NCBI GenBank assembly: GCA_963575745.1
Contig: CAUYUJ010013891.1
Coordinates: 1,014,802-1,078,270, forward strand
DNA from: Prorocentrum cordatum
Lineage: Eukaryota > Sar > Dinophyceae > Prorocentrales > Prorocentraceae
Direction: 5' to 3'
Length of the DNA stretch: 63,469 bases
Shown here piece after piece: positions 22,545 to 34,702 of the stretch. The notes beneath the pieces were generated by a model. The model saw nothing but the letters and a program-made list of their open reading frames with translations. It was not told the DNA's origin and searched no databases. How positions within the stretch are numbered: the first letter of the stretch is position 1; the number at the start of each line of letters is the position of its first letter. Position numbers and translations under genes: made by a program.

Positions 22545-23486
22545 GCCGGCGCTTGCGAGAGGGCAGAGTCAGCTGCGCAAGAGGCGGCGAACACCGACAT
22601 AGGCAAGGAACTTCTCAGCACAGCACAGGCTTTCTTTGCACGCGACGAAATGCGCATAGAAAGTTTCTACCGTGGAGTGGAGGGTCCTACTGTGCCTGCT
22701 AGGAGGGGGGCAGAGAAATTCTTCATTCGCGTGCCTGTAACGGTCGTTACCTCAACGCTCCCCCCTCCCTCGTGCGTTTGGTAACGACCGCTGCATCAGG
22801 CGAGTGAAGAATGACTTGTGGGAAGGCCGTGTGACGAGAACGGTCGACTACATGCTCACGTCGCGTTGCAGCAGACGGCAGCATGGGAGCCCTTCGTCGG
22901 GAGGGCGGCTGAAACAGCCAGGTCAAAGGCCAAGGGGGGCAGCACCTTCAGCGAGCGAGCGTCCGTCGCCATGAAGTGGTACACTTACAAAGGAGTCTGC
23001 GCCGACTGGGATATGAGTCCAGTGGTTTTTGATGACTCCGAGAGTACCCTGTCGCAAATCGTGAAGTGTAGCCCTTCAGCATCCTCGGTATTTTTCACGC
23101 CTTTCATCTACATCTTTCTGCTGGCGATGCCTGGCTCGGATGAATACCACGCTGAACTCGTATCGCGGCTAGAGAAATCCTGGAACACTTTTTATGGGGT
23201 CGCCATGGTGGTAAATGCTTTACTGAACCTTGACCTGGCCACCACAAGAATCTCCAAAACCAAACCGTTCCTCTATGGCTTTTGGGCTGCGTTCTTATTC
23301 TTCAGCCCTTTTGGCGAGGCTATCACTGCTCTACACTGCGCTGGCGAGCCGGAGGTCTTACGCAGTCCCATCGTTCGATTACAACGATTCTGTTTCAAGC
23401 TCTGTGAGTTGAGAAAGGTGTCGAATCTATGCAAGTTGCTGTCGCCTTTTCAGTGGCTGCTTTGTGATACATCCGATTTTGTTTGA
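22545..23486 (+). CDS. Possible membrane-protein gene, interrupted
   Basis: Two blocks share one frame. The first (22545-22735) reads CERAESAAQEAANTDIGKE then AQAFFARDEMRIESFYRG, typical helical coding. Two in-frame stops and a TAACGGTCGTTACC-type hairpin follow (22730-22815), perhaps a short intron. The second (from about 22818, first ATG at 22971) runs to a TGA at 23486: AAWEPFVGRAAETARSKAKG, then hydrophobic segments SSVFFTPFIYIFLLAM, YGVAMVVNALLNL and LYGFWAAFLFFSPFG, then a Cys-rich tail. Base use is less GC-extreme than nearby DNA, which favours a real gene. I recognise no family. It sits alone between the two inverted arms. An unresolved junction could instead mean a pseudogene. Confidence 0.45.
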
Positions 23487-24825
23487 TCCTGGCGCGGCGG
23501 GTCGTTTGATTTTGGTTTTCTGTTTTGGTCCATTGTTGTCCCCTGGAGGGCGCGAAATGAGGCCGAACACGGCCTGAGGAAGGGGACAAGGGGCGAGGTG
23601 TTGAGGCCCAGTAAAGCGACCGGCGTGCTGACCCCCCCCCCCCTTCGCGACAGGAGGTGCGTCGCGCATTCGTCGCCCGTGCGCCGCCCGTGCGTCGGCC
23701 GCCGAAATGGCCAGCCGTCCTCTCGAACGTGCACGTCGCCCTCGCAAGGGGGCAATTTGGTGAGTGCGTCGCCAGCGCGGCGGACGCCCACGGGGCGGAT
23801 CGCACGCGCGTCGCCCTCTCCACAGCCGCTGAAAAGGCTGGTTGCCTTCTGGAAACAGAAAGTCGCCCACGCTGCGGCCCTCTTGGCGAGAAAAAGGCGG
23901 CCGCTGGGCGACCTCGGCAGATCAGCAAATCCCCTAACATTACACATGCAGCGACGCTGCTGAACGCAGCCCGGCGATAGGCCAGCAGGTCCCCGCAGCC
24001 GCCGCCACAACCGCCGCAACCGCCGCCAGCGCAAAACTACCGCCGCCACGATCACCACAAACGGATGCGACCGCAACCACATCCACCGCGACGATAACGA
24101 CCAACACCAATTACCGCCATCACCACCACCACGACCACCACGCTTCTCGCGACCGCCACAACGACCGACACCAGCACGATCACCGACGTGACCACCACCA
24201 GCCCGCCCACCACCGGCGGCACGACCGCCGCCGACGCGACCAAGGCGACGAACGCGACCACGACCATGATCACCAACATGACCATTACAGAAGCACCCGC
24301 CCACTCCGTCCTCCCCCCCCTCCCCCCCATTCCCCTGCTGGGCCGCCCTTGCCGCCGCGCCCGCCTCGCGCCCCTGCCCCTCCCCCCCCTTTTCTCCTCG
24401 TAATCTTCCTCTTCCACCGCCGGCGGCGGGGCCGTTAGCGGAGGGCGGGGGCGCCGCTCGCGGCGACGCGCCGCGGCCGTGGAAGGGGGGCCGAAGGAGA
24501 ACAGAAAATGAAGAGGGGCACGGGGCGGCAAGGGGAAAAAAACAAAGACGAGAGAACAGGGGGGAGGGACAGACAGAGGGTGGCCGGCAGAATGGAGGAG
24601 GAGAAGGGGAGGAGAGAGGGAGACGAGGCAGGAGAGAGGACGAAGGAGGAGGAATGACAAAAGAGGAGGGGCGACGACTAAGACAAAGGGAACTAACAGG
24701 GGCAAGCACCGCCCTTCCTGGCGCAATAGAGGACGCAGCCGCCGCCACTTGTGAACAGCGCAAGCACGGCGGGCCGACGGCCGTTGCGCATTGCTGCTCG
24801 GAGACATGCTAGGGGCGGGCAAAGT
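23487..24825. other. No gene seen
   Basis: GC-rich DNA with GCGTCGC/GTGCGTCGG-like short motifs (23650-23700), a CACCACCAC-rich stretch and a purine-rich tract (24480-24680). Long minus-strand frames look like shadows. Confidence 0.5.
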
Positions 24826-25092
24826 CGCGACTGCGTCGCGCATGCGTCGCGCGTGCGTCGCGCGTGCGTCGCGCGTGCGTCGCGCGTGCGTCGCGCGTGC
24901 GTCGCGCGCGTGGCGCGCGCGTCGCGCGTGCGTCGCGCGGGTCGATCGTGCGTCGCGCGCTGGCAGGGGTGCGTCGCGCGCGGGTCGGGGTGCGTCGCGC
25001 GCGCGTCGCGCGCGCGTCGCGCGTGCGTCGCGCGGGCGTCGCACGGGCGTCGCTCGGGTCGTTCGCGCGTCGCGCGCAGGTCGCGCGCGAAT
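24826..25092. repeat. CGTGCGTCGCG 11-bp satellite
   Basis: At least six perfect 11-bp units (24839-24905), then degenerate ones to about 25092. The unit and its variants encode R/A/V or R/T/D peptides in all frames. Confidence 0.92.
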
Positions 25093-26105
25093 CGCTCGAA
25101 GGGCGCCGCGGGCTCCTGACGGCATGTGAACTGCGCGGCCCGCTGGCGAAACAATCAAGGGATGCGCGCGGCAATCGTAGAAATAGCGAGACACACACGT
25201 GAGAACAACGAACGCGAGGAGACCAATAGACGACATGGAGATGCAGCGCGCGCGGACTAATCCATTTCAAGCGCACGCCCCGTCAGATTTTGAACATCGG
25301 TCCGTCGCTGCAGCAATTTGGCGACGTCTCGCCCGCCGATGCATTGGGGGGGGGAAAGAGGGCGGAAGTGAGGCGAGGGAAGGGCGGGCGGAAATGGGAG
25401 CGGACGGGCGAGGAGGGGGCGCGCGGGGGCGGCGCAGCGGCGGCGGGAGCGATGGAAGGCGATCGAAGGGGGGCGGCGGGAGCGAGGAGGGTGAGAAGAA
25501 GTTCCAGGAGAGTGGAAGGACAACGGGGGGTGAGTAGGGAGGCGGACAGGACGGCAGCCTGACACGAAAGAACTGAATACAAATTTCGCAAACGGGACAA
25601 AACGCGCAGCGCGTTGGACGAGGGGAAAAGAAAGGAAGAGGGGGGGGGGCAGGAGGATTGGCGCGAAACGACATGGGGGTGCGGGGCGCGATGCGACGGG
25701 GCGAAAAGGCGCCGCGTCGCGCGACGTGACGTCGCCCCCACCGTGGCGCGACGCGCACAGCCCCCAATCAACGCGAGGCGTCTTCGTCCTCAGCAACGGT
25801 TGGCGCCCCCGACAATGAGCACCAGCAAATCCTCTTGCGCCGAATTGGGAACAGAACGCGTTGGTGGACAGTCGAACTAGGAGTGCGCCGCGACCGCCAA
25901 AATGGCTGCTGGTGCACCGGCGTCGGAAACCTATATCTCGCCAGAGAAATTCCGAAGTCGCGCCATATGTCGCCCACGCACCCTGGGAGGCCGGGATTCG
26001 GGACAGAGACGCAAACCAGGGCCGGCGCACGGGCGACGCTCGGGCGACGCACTGAACGAAACTTACAGGGGGGGGGGTGGTCGCTTCACTGGGCCTTAAC
26101 AGGGC
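25093..26105. other. No gene seen
   Basis: GC-rich, partly purine-rich. Six overlapping frames on the two strands give no recognisable protein. Confidence 0.5.
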
Positions 26106-26640
26106 GAGGCTGGCTCCAAGATGGCTCAAGATGGCCTCAGGGCTCCAAGAGGCCCCGAGAAGGCCCCAAGAGGGCCCCAAGACAGACCTAGTTAGGTTCA
26201 CCCGGAAGGCCTCTGCGGGGTGATTCTAATTGGGGCTCTCTTGGGGCCCTCTCGGGGGCCTCTTGGGGCCGAAGCTGGCCGTAAAGAGCGCTCCAGATGG
26301 CCTCCAGACGACGTCAAGAGAGCCTTAAGAGGTGCCCAAGAGGGCTCATCGAGGGCTCCAAGACGGACCCAATTAGGATCACCCGGAAGGCCTCTGCCGG
26401 GTGATCCTAGTTGGGGCTCTCTTGGGGCTCTCTCGAGGCCTTTTGGGGCCGAAGCTGGCCGTAAAGAGAGGCCAAGATGGCCTCCAGACGCCTCCAAGAG
26501 GGCCTGAAGAGGCCTCCAAGAGGGCTCCAAGAGGGCCGAAGATGGCCCCAATATGGCCCAACATGGCCCTAATATCGCCTCAAGACGCCTCCACGAGGGG
26601 CCTCTAGAGGGTCCCAAGAGGGCCCCAAAACGAACTCAAT
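26106..26640. repeat. CCAAGAGGGC array with 181-bp duplication
   Basis: A degenerate decamer-like text (CTCCAAGAGGGCC) fills the region. Over it lies a 181-bp tandem duplication: CACCCGGAAGGCCTCTGC at 26199 and again at 26380, each followed by GGGGCTCTCTTGGGG and GAAGCTGGCCGTAAAGAG. Related decamer text lies at 34045-34385 and 53640-53795. Confidence 0.8.
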
Positions 26641-26699
26641 TAGGATTCCAATTCGGAGTTCAAGGGTGCGGCACGCCCAGGTCTCGGCGGCAGGGAGAG

Positions 26700-26980
26700 G
26701 GCGGGTTTCGCAGCTTGTGGCACACGCCGTTCAGAACTATCGAAAGTCGGATCTTGTGGCTGGAGAGTGTGAAGCAAGAGCGCGAGCTCGCGTGGCCACT
26801 CTTTCGCAAGCACGCCGACGACGACGACGCGCCTGAAGAGGAGGTGCGCAAGTCTGCATGGGTGCAGCGAGTGTTGGGCGAGTTGTCAGCCCATGCGGAA
26901 TCGCGGGGTCAGGAAGAAGAGGGCGGACCGAGCGCCCAGGTGGGTATTGTTGTGGATTCACATTCCAACGGGTGCTGGTC

Positions 26981-26984
<4 letters not shown>
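26700..26984 (+). CDS. Possible coding fragment, unknown protein
   Basis: One frame reads FRTIESRILWLESVKQERE, LAWPLFRKHADDDDAPEEEV and WVQRVLGELSAHAES, then enters the triplet array and stops. The charged, helical composition is unlike the neighbouring repeats. No start, domain or splice site can be fixed. Confidence 0.25.
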
Positions 26985-28045
<1,061 letters not shown>

Positions 28046-28377
28046 GAGGCCTCTGTGAAACGTCCCGGGACCTCTGTGGATCAGGTCAGCGCGGGTCAGC
28101 GCAAGTCAGCGCAGGTCAGCGCAGGTCCTCACAGAACGACGCAGGACGGCACGGGTCTCGGACAGGGAGGACAGGGCACAATCTGAGCTGCGCTGACCTG
28201 CGCTGACCTGCGCTGACCTGCGCTGACTGACCTGCGCTGACCTGCGCTGACCTGCGCTGACTGCGCTGACTGGCCTGACCTGCGCTGACCTGCGCTGACC
28301 TGCGCTGACCTGCGCTGACTGACCTGCGCTGACCCCGTTGACCTGCGCTGACCTGCGCTGACCCGCGCCGGTAACAT
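28046..28377 (-). repeat. GGTCAGCGCA array, right inverted arm
   Basis: Reverse complement of 21698-22123: AGAGGCCTCTGTGAAACG, the GACAGGGCACAATC segment, about 15 TGCGCTGACC units and finally GACCCGCGCCGGTAACAT. Shorter than the left arm because it has fewer decamer units. Confidence 0.9.
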
Positions 28378-29039
28378 TTGAAAGCCGCTTCCGGATACAA
28401 TGTTAAAGGTTCCTGAGAGGTTCCTTAAAAAGTCCCCTGCAAATGGGCTCCTTTGACATTCGTTCCTGATGAGGAGGACGAAATTGGCTCGGGTTGGCCC
28501 TACAGGCGCTGGAAGAGGAGGAGGCGGAGCAGGACGAGGAGGAGGAGGAGGACGGTGAGGAATGGGAGGGAAAGGGTTGGTGGGATTGTTTCGACGTGGT
28601 CGCGGCTGCACCACGATGGTCTCGCGCGGTCTGGGGTGGCTGGCACGGCGGTGCTCAACCCGCTGTTTGTGGCCCACTGCCATGTCTCCATTCTCGCGCA
28701 CGCACAACGCGCCGTGGGCGCAAATGCGGTTTCGCCGAACACCGGCAAATTGAAGTGGGTGGGTCGCGCGGGCGGCGGAAGCTACGCTGGCAGGGCGGGT
28801 AGAATGCGCAGCAGCCGACTCTGCAGCCATGCCTCTGCTGCGTAGATTTGGCGGACAGGGAGGCCGGCGCGCGCCCAGTCGCCAGCGCAACCATGGGACG
28901 AGTCGTTCTGTGCCTGCCCTCCTTCTTGCGGGCGCGGAATTCTCCGAGCCCCCGAAGGCAGCGCGTCCCATGGAAGCGTTCCAGATTCGGGTGGGCGGGG
29001 GGGCCCCGTGCCCGCGGCGGGGAGGGGCGGGCCGAACGA
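28378..29039. other. No gene seen
   Basis: Begins with AAAGGTTCCTGAGAGG and GGTTCCTTAAA, close to text outside the left arm (21657-21670). The rest is GC-rich without recognised features. Confidence 0.5.
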
Positions 29040-30150
29040 GCCACCTCGCCCCCCGCTGCCGCCGCCGAATCGTTCGGCCCCCGATTCCTTTCCCGCGAGC
29101 CCGCGAGGGCGACGCTTCCACTGGAAGCGCCGCGCGCCCTCGGGGGCCCGGAAAGCCCCCGATGGCGCGGGCGGGGCGGGCCGAGCGAATCACCTTGCCC
29201 CCCGCCGCCGCCGCCGGGTCGCTCGACATCCTATTATTTTCCTGCGGGCGCGGGGTTCTCCGAGCCCACGAGGACAGCTCCGCGCCCTCGAAAGCTCGGG
29301 GGGCGCCCGAATTCGCGGGTGGGTAGGTGAGCGAATCGCCTTAAGCCCCTGCCGCTGCCGCCGAGTCGCTCGGCCCCTGCCTCCCATCCTCCGGGCGCGG
29401 GGCCCCTTATTGGCTCGGGGCCCCGGGCCGCCCCCGAGCCGGAGGGGCGAAAGGCCGCGGCGAACGGGCCGCCGCGCCGCCGAGCCGCACGGCCCCGCGC
29501 CCTTTCCAGAGACGCAGGTCTCTCCGAGCCTCCGGGGGCAACGCCTTCAATGGAAACGTTTCGCGCGCTCGGGGGCTCGGGGGGCCCGCGGCCCCGCGGG
29601 GGGGGGGGGGAAGGGGCGAACGGGCTGCTTTGCCCCCCGCTTCCCTCAATGGAAGCGTTTCGCGCCCTCGGGGCACCCTGGGGCGCTCGAGCCCGCGGCG
29701 GGGAAGGCGGGCTGAAGGGGCCGCCTTCCCCTCCCCGCCGCCGCCGCCGAGTCGCTCGGCCCCCGCGCCCCTTCCCGCGGCGCGGGTTCCTCCGAGCCTC
29801 CAGGGGCAATGCGCTCAGTGGAAAAGTTTCGCGCCCTCGGAAGCTGGGCGGGGGCGAACCCGCGGGGGGAAGGGGTGCCGAACGGATCGCTTTACCCGCC
29901 GCCGCCGCCGCCGGCGAATCGCTCGGCCCCCGACCCCTCTCTCGCGGGCGCGGGGCCCCCCGATCCCGCGAGGGCGACGCGCCCAGCGGAAGCGCTCCGC
30001 GCCCTCGGGGGCCCGGGGGGGCCCCGAACCCAAGGGGGGGGGGGGGCGAGGGTGGCCGAGCGAGTTGCCGTGCCCTCCGCCGCCGCCGCCGCGTCGTTCG
30101 GCCCCCGCTCCCTTCCCGCCGCCGCCGAATCGTTCGGGCCCACTTCTCCG
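29040..30150. repeat. GC-rich minisatellite, unit about 148 bp
   Basis: About seven diverged units, each with GCCGCCGCCGAATCG(C/T)TCGG, a GGGCGCGGGG stretch, (A)TGGAAGCG(T/C)TTCGCGCC and CTCGGGGGCCCGG. Clear unit starts near 29050, 29198 and 29346. The 350-codon minus-strand frame over it is an artefact. Confidence 0.75.
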
Positions 30151-31243
30151 CAGACTGCACGTTGAACCCAACGCGTGGGATGGAAAGTACGCAACGGGAG
30201 GCTTTGACCAACGCATGTCCAAATGAAGTCGCGCTGAAAGCACATCGGAGATTTAGTGTATCGGCGGAAGGCTGCGGCCGGCGCATGTCCCATCACATTC
30301 CAAGTGGCCTGCGCATGTGACGTGTCAGAATTTTGCGGGAGGTTGGGATCCGCGAGTTTCGCATTACATGTACTTTCACATTGGAGTCGATTAGCTCTTA
30401 TAAGCTTTAGCTGGCTGCTGGTAACAGCTCGCATTTGCCATGAAGCCTGCCTTCTGGTTTCAGGCGCTGGCGTGTTCATGCGTGCGCGATGGGCTTGCCA
30501 TATGAGGGCGCTTGATTTTCTGTTGAATAGCCGTACAGTCGGGGCGTTGACCTAAGGAACCCAAAATAAGGAACGAGGCCCCTTTTTCCCATCAGTTAAA
30601 CTTCGATTTCCCATGGAGAACCTAAGGAAAACGCAGGGCAAACTGTAAAACCATCAAGGAACACCGAGCCCCTCCCCAACGACAAGGGTTCCTTCTTCAG
30701 CGGCCCGACTGTACTTCGTTCTGAGTAGTGTGTGGCTCGCTGATGGATTTCCAGCAGCCCCCGCACGAAAGCTGCGCAGCGCGTGGCATCGCGCAGCTGC
30801 CGCGCGAAAGCAATCAAGCTCGCATGCGCCAGCCGCGAAGCCCTAGCAACATGCACGGCCACTGCTTACAGCGGGGGCCGGACCACAAGACATTTTCCAC
30901 GAAAAAAGAACCCAACCCTGAGACCCCAGGACGTCAATTGATCCCTTGCGTGGGAACGTCACGCTTCCCATAGCAAAACCATCGAAGCCCAAGAAACCCA
31001 GGGCACCCTGGAAGCAAGCAGGGCGTTTCTCGGCATGGGTCTCCACTATAGTTTCAACGAAACGCAGCCCCCAAGTGTCAGGAAGTAAACTCATACCAAG
31101 TCCAACAGGGCTGCTCATGTTCTCCCCCAGAACGAATGTATCCTCTTGAAACGCTCATTTGATTCCTAAATCGGCTTCAACAGCTGTACGCACAAAGTTC
31201 CATTGTCGGCTCAAAACGGCTGGTTGTACTTTTCGCAGAAGGC
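30151..31243. other. No firm gene
   Basis: Composition is closer to coding than the minisatellite. A minus-strand frame near 30862-30700 (RLAHASLIAFARQLRDATR) looks helical but has no recognised domain or boundaries. Confidence 0.45.
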
Positions 31244-31387
31244 ATCTATACACCACCACCGTGCCAAGGCAGGGCCATCCTGGGCCCCAGGATGGTGTAT
31301 ACGCCCTCCTGGCCGAGGCCAAGAAGGTCTATACACCATCCTGGGGCCCAGGATGGCCCTGGCCTGGCACGGCGGTGGTGTATAGAT
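31244..31387. mobile_element. Fold-back element TIR-7, copy 2
   Basis: Ends ATCTATACACCACCACCG and its complement, with inner pair CCAGGATGGTGTATA / TATACACCATCCTGG around the centre CGCCCTCCTGGCCGAGG. Arms about 57 bp, nearly perfect. Same design as 15167-15318. Confidence 0.9.
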
Positions 31388-31428
31388 ACCTTCGTCGGAT
31401 ACTTGGTACAATGTTTTGGGGGGCAGGT

Positions 31429-32512
31429 TCAGAAGTGGCCCGGTTGGTCGTAACTGGCTGGTACCAGTCGGTGGGGATGGGTCCGACGTGCAGGCCCCCC
31501 TCCATGCGGGCAGCAACATACAAAAGGCGCTCTTTCAAACATGGCTTTGACAGCGCCGGTTGAGGCCGGCATCGAGCTGCTTGTGTGCTCGGTCGTGCTT
31601 CGCCATCGCATGACGCTCCTCGGCCCTCTGCTGTGCCGTGCCTGTCCCCCTCCTTGCCGACGCGCCTCGTTGGAGGAAGCTGCTCGCGAGAACTGGGAGG
31701 CGGATCGTTCCTGCAGTGCTGTCGCGACGGCAGTAGTATCAGTTTCGCAAACAGCCCCACGGATCCAGATCATGTTGTCTGCTGGGTCGAGGGTCACTTG
31801 GGCGACATTATGCGAGCTCTTGACCACTGTGCAGTCTAGTTCGTGAATGGTTCCTTGTCTGTGTCCTGGCGTGGGCTTGGTAACCTTAGCAGTCCTAGAG
31901 AGGGCGGGGATTCTAGCTTCACCCCCCCGGTAATAACTGGTGATTGGTCCCAGCACGGCTGGCGCTACTGGATTATCCGGTCGGCGGAATTGATGCAGGA
32001 GCCGATTGCCCTCCTGCAGCGCGTGAAGAGATATGATGCTGGTGTACGATGTGCCGTCCTCCGCCCTGCTGGGGGGCAGCAGCGGTGTGGACGTCCCAGC
32101 TTTGCACGCCCAGGTCGGTGACTGGGGCGGTGTCGTTGCGCGTCGGTTGAGGGTTTCGACCCTCTGGTGGGTCACGACTGGACAGGGAGAGTTGCAATAG
32201 CTGGCATTTGTTTTCCCATGCAGTTTCGTCGGCTCGTCCCTGAGCTCGTGCTGATTGGAGCGATGTTGTTGGTAAGTGGTGTCGGATTCGGAGTTGAGCG
32301 AAGTCGTTGTATGCAGCGACTGCTCGGTCTACGCCGCCACTGCTCTGGAGGGCGGCGACGCAAGCTTCCTTCGGAACAAGTTGCGATCCGGTAAGGGTAC
32401 CTTTGGCCGCCCTTGCCTGGTGGCCTAGGATGCTGAGGATTGATTTGCTCACGGCGAACACCATTCGGGACCTTTTCGGATTTGACACGAATCGGTCCAG
32501 TACGGGTGGCAC
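31429..32512 (-). pseudogene. Decayed gene, unknown protein
   Basis: The upper frame (32512 to 31973) reads FVSNPKRSRMVFAVSKSILS, LVPKEACVAALQSSGGVDRA and AAYNDFAQLRIRHHLPTT, then NKCQLLQLSLSSRDPPEG. The lower frame (32175 to 31429) carries on with TPGHRQGTIHELDCTVVKS and NVAQVTLDPADNMIWIRGA. Both stretches have coding-like composition, and the change of frame between about 32100 and 31980 implies a frameshift or intron. No family recognised; a retroelement Gag-like region is one guess. Confidence 0.35.
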
Positions 32513-32599
32513 AATTACGGCTTCACCGGGTCGAAATGCGCAAAATGTTTCGTGTCTTGGCTACGCTCTGGGTCGGGGGCCCTCGAGCCGAGACTGGAG

Positions 32600-32980
32600 G
32601 GGAGAGTAGGCAAGGGAGGGGAGGAGGGAGGCTCCCTCCCTCCCTCCTCTTCCTCCTTTTGCTCATCTTCTGTACTTCCCCGTCCTCCTCTTCGTCATTC
32701 TCCTCCAGCGGCACACATAGAAACCGACAGTCTCGCATCCTACCCCGCAACGCTTGCATTCCCCCTCCTCCTCCTCCTTCTCCTCCTCCTCGTCTTCCCT
32801 CCCCCCTCCCTCCCTCCGTCCCTCTTGCGCCGACAATGGCGACGACGACGCAGACGACGATGGCCGCGCCACGGGTCGCGAGACAGCAACGGCGGGGACG
32901 TCGACGGCGTCGGCGGCCGCGCTGCGAGCCACGAGGACGACGGCAACCACGACGGCAACTACGACGACAGCGACGACGAC

Positions 32981-33050
<70 letters not shown>

Positions 33051-33360
33051 GAGGCGGTGGTGGCGGCGGCGACAGCGGCGCCGACGGCGATGACTTAATC
33101 GTCGTTGCCAGCAGAGAGAAAGACAGAGAGACAGAGAGACAGAGAGCGAGAAAAAAACACAGAGATAGAGAGAGAGCGAGAGAAAGAGAGGGAGAGAGAA
33201 GGGGGGAGGGGGGGAGGGAGAGAGGAAGATAGGGAGGAGGAGGAGGAGGAGGAGGAGGAGGAGCAGGAGGAGGGAGGGAGGGGGAGATGGGGGAAGCGGG
33301 GGGAGAGGGGGAGGAGGGGGAGGAGGGGGAGGAGGGGAGGTTCTAAGCATTGCTGTGGTA
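32600..33360. repeat. Simple-repeat block (CTC, GAC, GAGA, GGA)
   Basis: CTC-rich (32640-32830), GAC/GGC triplets (32840-33090), AGAGAG-rich (33110-33230) and GGA triplets (33233-33340). It lies against the assembly gap. Confidence 0.9.
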
Positions 33361-33369
33361 GAGCACACT

Positions 33370-33469
33370 NNNNNNNNNNNNNNNNNNNNNNNNNNNNNNN
33401 NNNNNNNNNNNNNNNNNNNNNNNNNNNNNNNNNNNNNNNNNNNNNNNNNNNNNNNNNNNNNNNNNNNNN
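33370..33469. other. Assembly gap (100 N)
   Basis: Exactly 100 N, the usual placeholder for a gap of unknown size, between a GGA array and a 177-bp tandem repeat. Both neighbours could have caused assembly collapse. Confidence 0.99.
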
Positions 33470-33830
33470 AAATCCGCCGACCCTGTCGGCGTGTGGAAGA
33501 GACCTTGTTGTTTGCCCCATCTTCCTCGTCGTTCCTTTTTCCCGTTTCCCTGCAGCGTCGTCGCTTCTGTCCCTTCCCTACAGCCTTCTCCTCCACTGCG
33601 CCCGTCGCTTTCTCTCCTGTCCTAAAACCATTTCCTGAAGCGTGTCGAATCCGCCGACCCTTTCGGCGTGTGGAAGAGGCTTTGTTGTTTGCCCCATCTT
33701 CCTCGTCGTTCCTTTTTCCCGTTTCCCTGCAGCGTCGTCGCTTCTGTCCCTTCCCTACAGCCTTCTCCTCCACTGCGCCCGTCGCTTTCTCTCCTGTCCT
33801 AAAACCTTTTCCTGAAGCGTGTCGGTACAA
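33470..33830. repeat. 177-bp tandem repeat
   Basis: Two units, for example GCGTCGTCGCTTCTGTCCC at 33555 and 33732, more than 95% alike by eye, with a partial third copy at 33990-34042. The unit equals 59 codons and one minus-strand frame stays open through both (EKATGAVEEKAVGKGQKRRR). No homology recognised. Confidence 0.9.
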
Positions 33831-33897
33831 ACCGAAACGGAACAACGTCGCCTCTGAGTCAAAGGGAAGCCCCTTCCCTTTCTTCCCTTCCCCGCCA

Positions 33898-33976
33898 GGG
33901 GGGGGGGGTCCCGGGGGGGGTCCCGGGGGGGGTCTCGGGGGGGGTCCCGGGGGGGGTCCCGGGGGGGGTCCTGGGT
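33898..33976. repeat. G-run array (GGGGGGGTCCCGG)
   Basis: Six or seven units of a 13-14 bp G7-8 plus TCCC/TCTC motif. G-quadruplex formation is plausible. Confidence 0.92.
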
Positions 33977-34044
33977 CAGATACGCCGCCCTCCCGGCGTC
34001 GCTTCTGTCCCTTCCCTACAGCCTTCTCCTCCACTGCGCCCGTA

Positions 34045-34385
34045 GAGGCCCCCAGGAGGGTCCCCTAACGGCCGAAGAGGGCCCCAAGACGCCTCCAAGA
34101 CGGCCCAAGAGGCCCCCAAGACGGCTCCAGGAGAGTGCCCAGACGGGGGACCCGAACGGACAGTTTGAGCTCTCAGCCCCAATAGGCCCCCAAGAGGCCC
34201 CGAAGAAGCTCCAAGAGGCCCCAAGAGGCTCCCAAGGAGCCCCCAAACTGTCCCAAGACAGCCCAGGAGAGCCCCAAATTGCCCAGGAGGCCTCCAAGAG
34301 TGCCTCGAGACGGCGCAAGAGGAGCCCTGGACGGCCCAAGACGGCCTCAAGAGAGCCCCCCAGGCTGTCCCAAGAAAGCCTCTGG
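34045..34385. repeat. CCAAGAGGCCC decamer-like array
   Basis: Repeated AGGCCCCCAAGAGGC, CCAAGACGGC and similar text, as at 26106-26640. Confidence 0.7.
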
Positions 34386-34620
34386 CCGCCTCCTCCTCCT
34401 CCTCCTCCTCCTCCTCCTCCTCCTCCTCCTCCTCCTCCTTCTCCTCCTCCTCGTCCTCCGCCTCCTCCTTCTTCCCGCTCCCTCTGCTCCCCCTCCTCCT
34501 GCTCTCCTCTGCCTCCTTCTCATCCTCTTGCTTCTCCTCCACACCCTTCTCCCCCCTCCTCCTCCCTCATCCACCTCCTCCACCCTTCCTCCACCTCCCA
34601 CTCATCCTCCTCCCCCTGCC
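34386..34620. repeat. CTC microsatellite
   Basis: Perfect CTC to about 34440, then degenerate pyrimidine tracts. Confidence 0.93.
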
Positions 34621-34702
34621 CCCACCCTCGTTTTCAACTTCGTCGTTCTCAGGGTCGGCGGCACCGGCCGTAAGGCCTTCGCAAGAAGTAAGTTGCTGAT
34701 TT

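Noticed and set aside
25890-25915. CCAAAATGGCT resembling the complement of the spliced leader
   Set aside because: The CTTGAG and ACGG parts of the leader are missing.
29234-30286. 350-codon minus-strand frame
   Set aside because: It follows the 148-bp GC-rich minisatellite and has only low-complexity Arg/Ala/Pro text.
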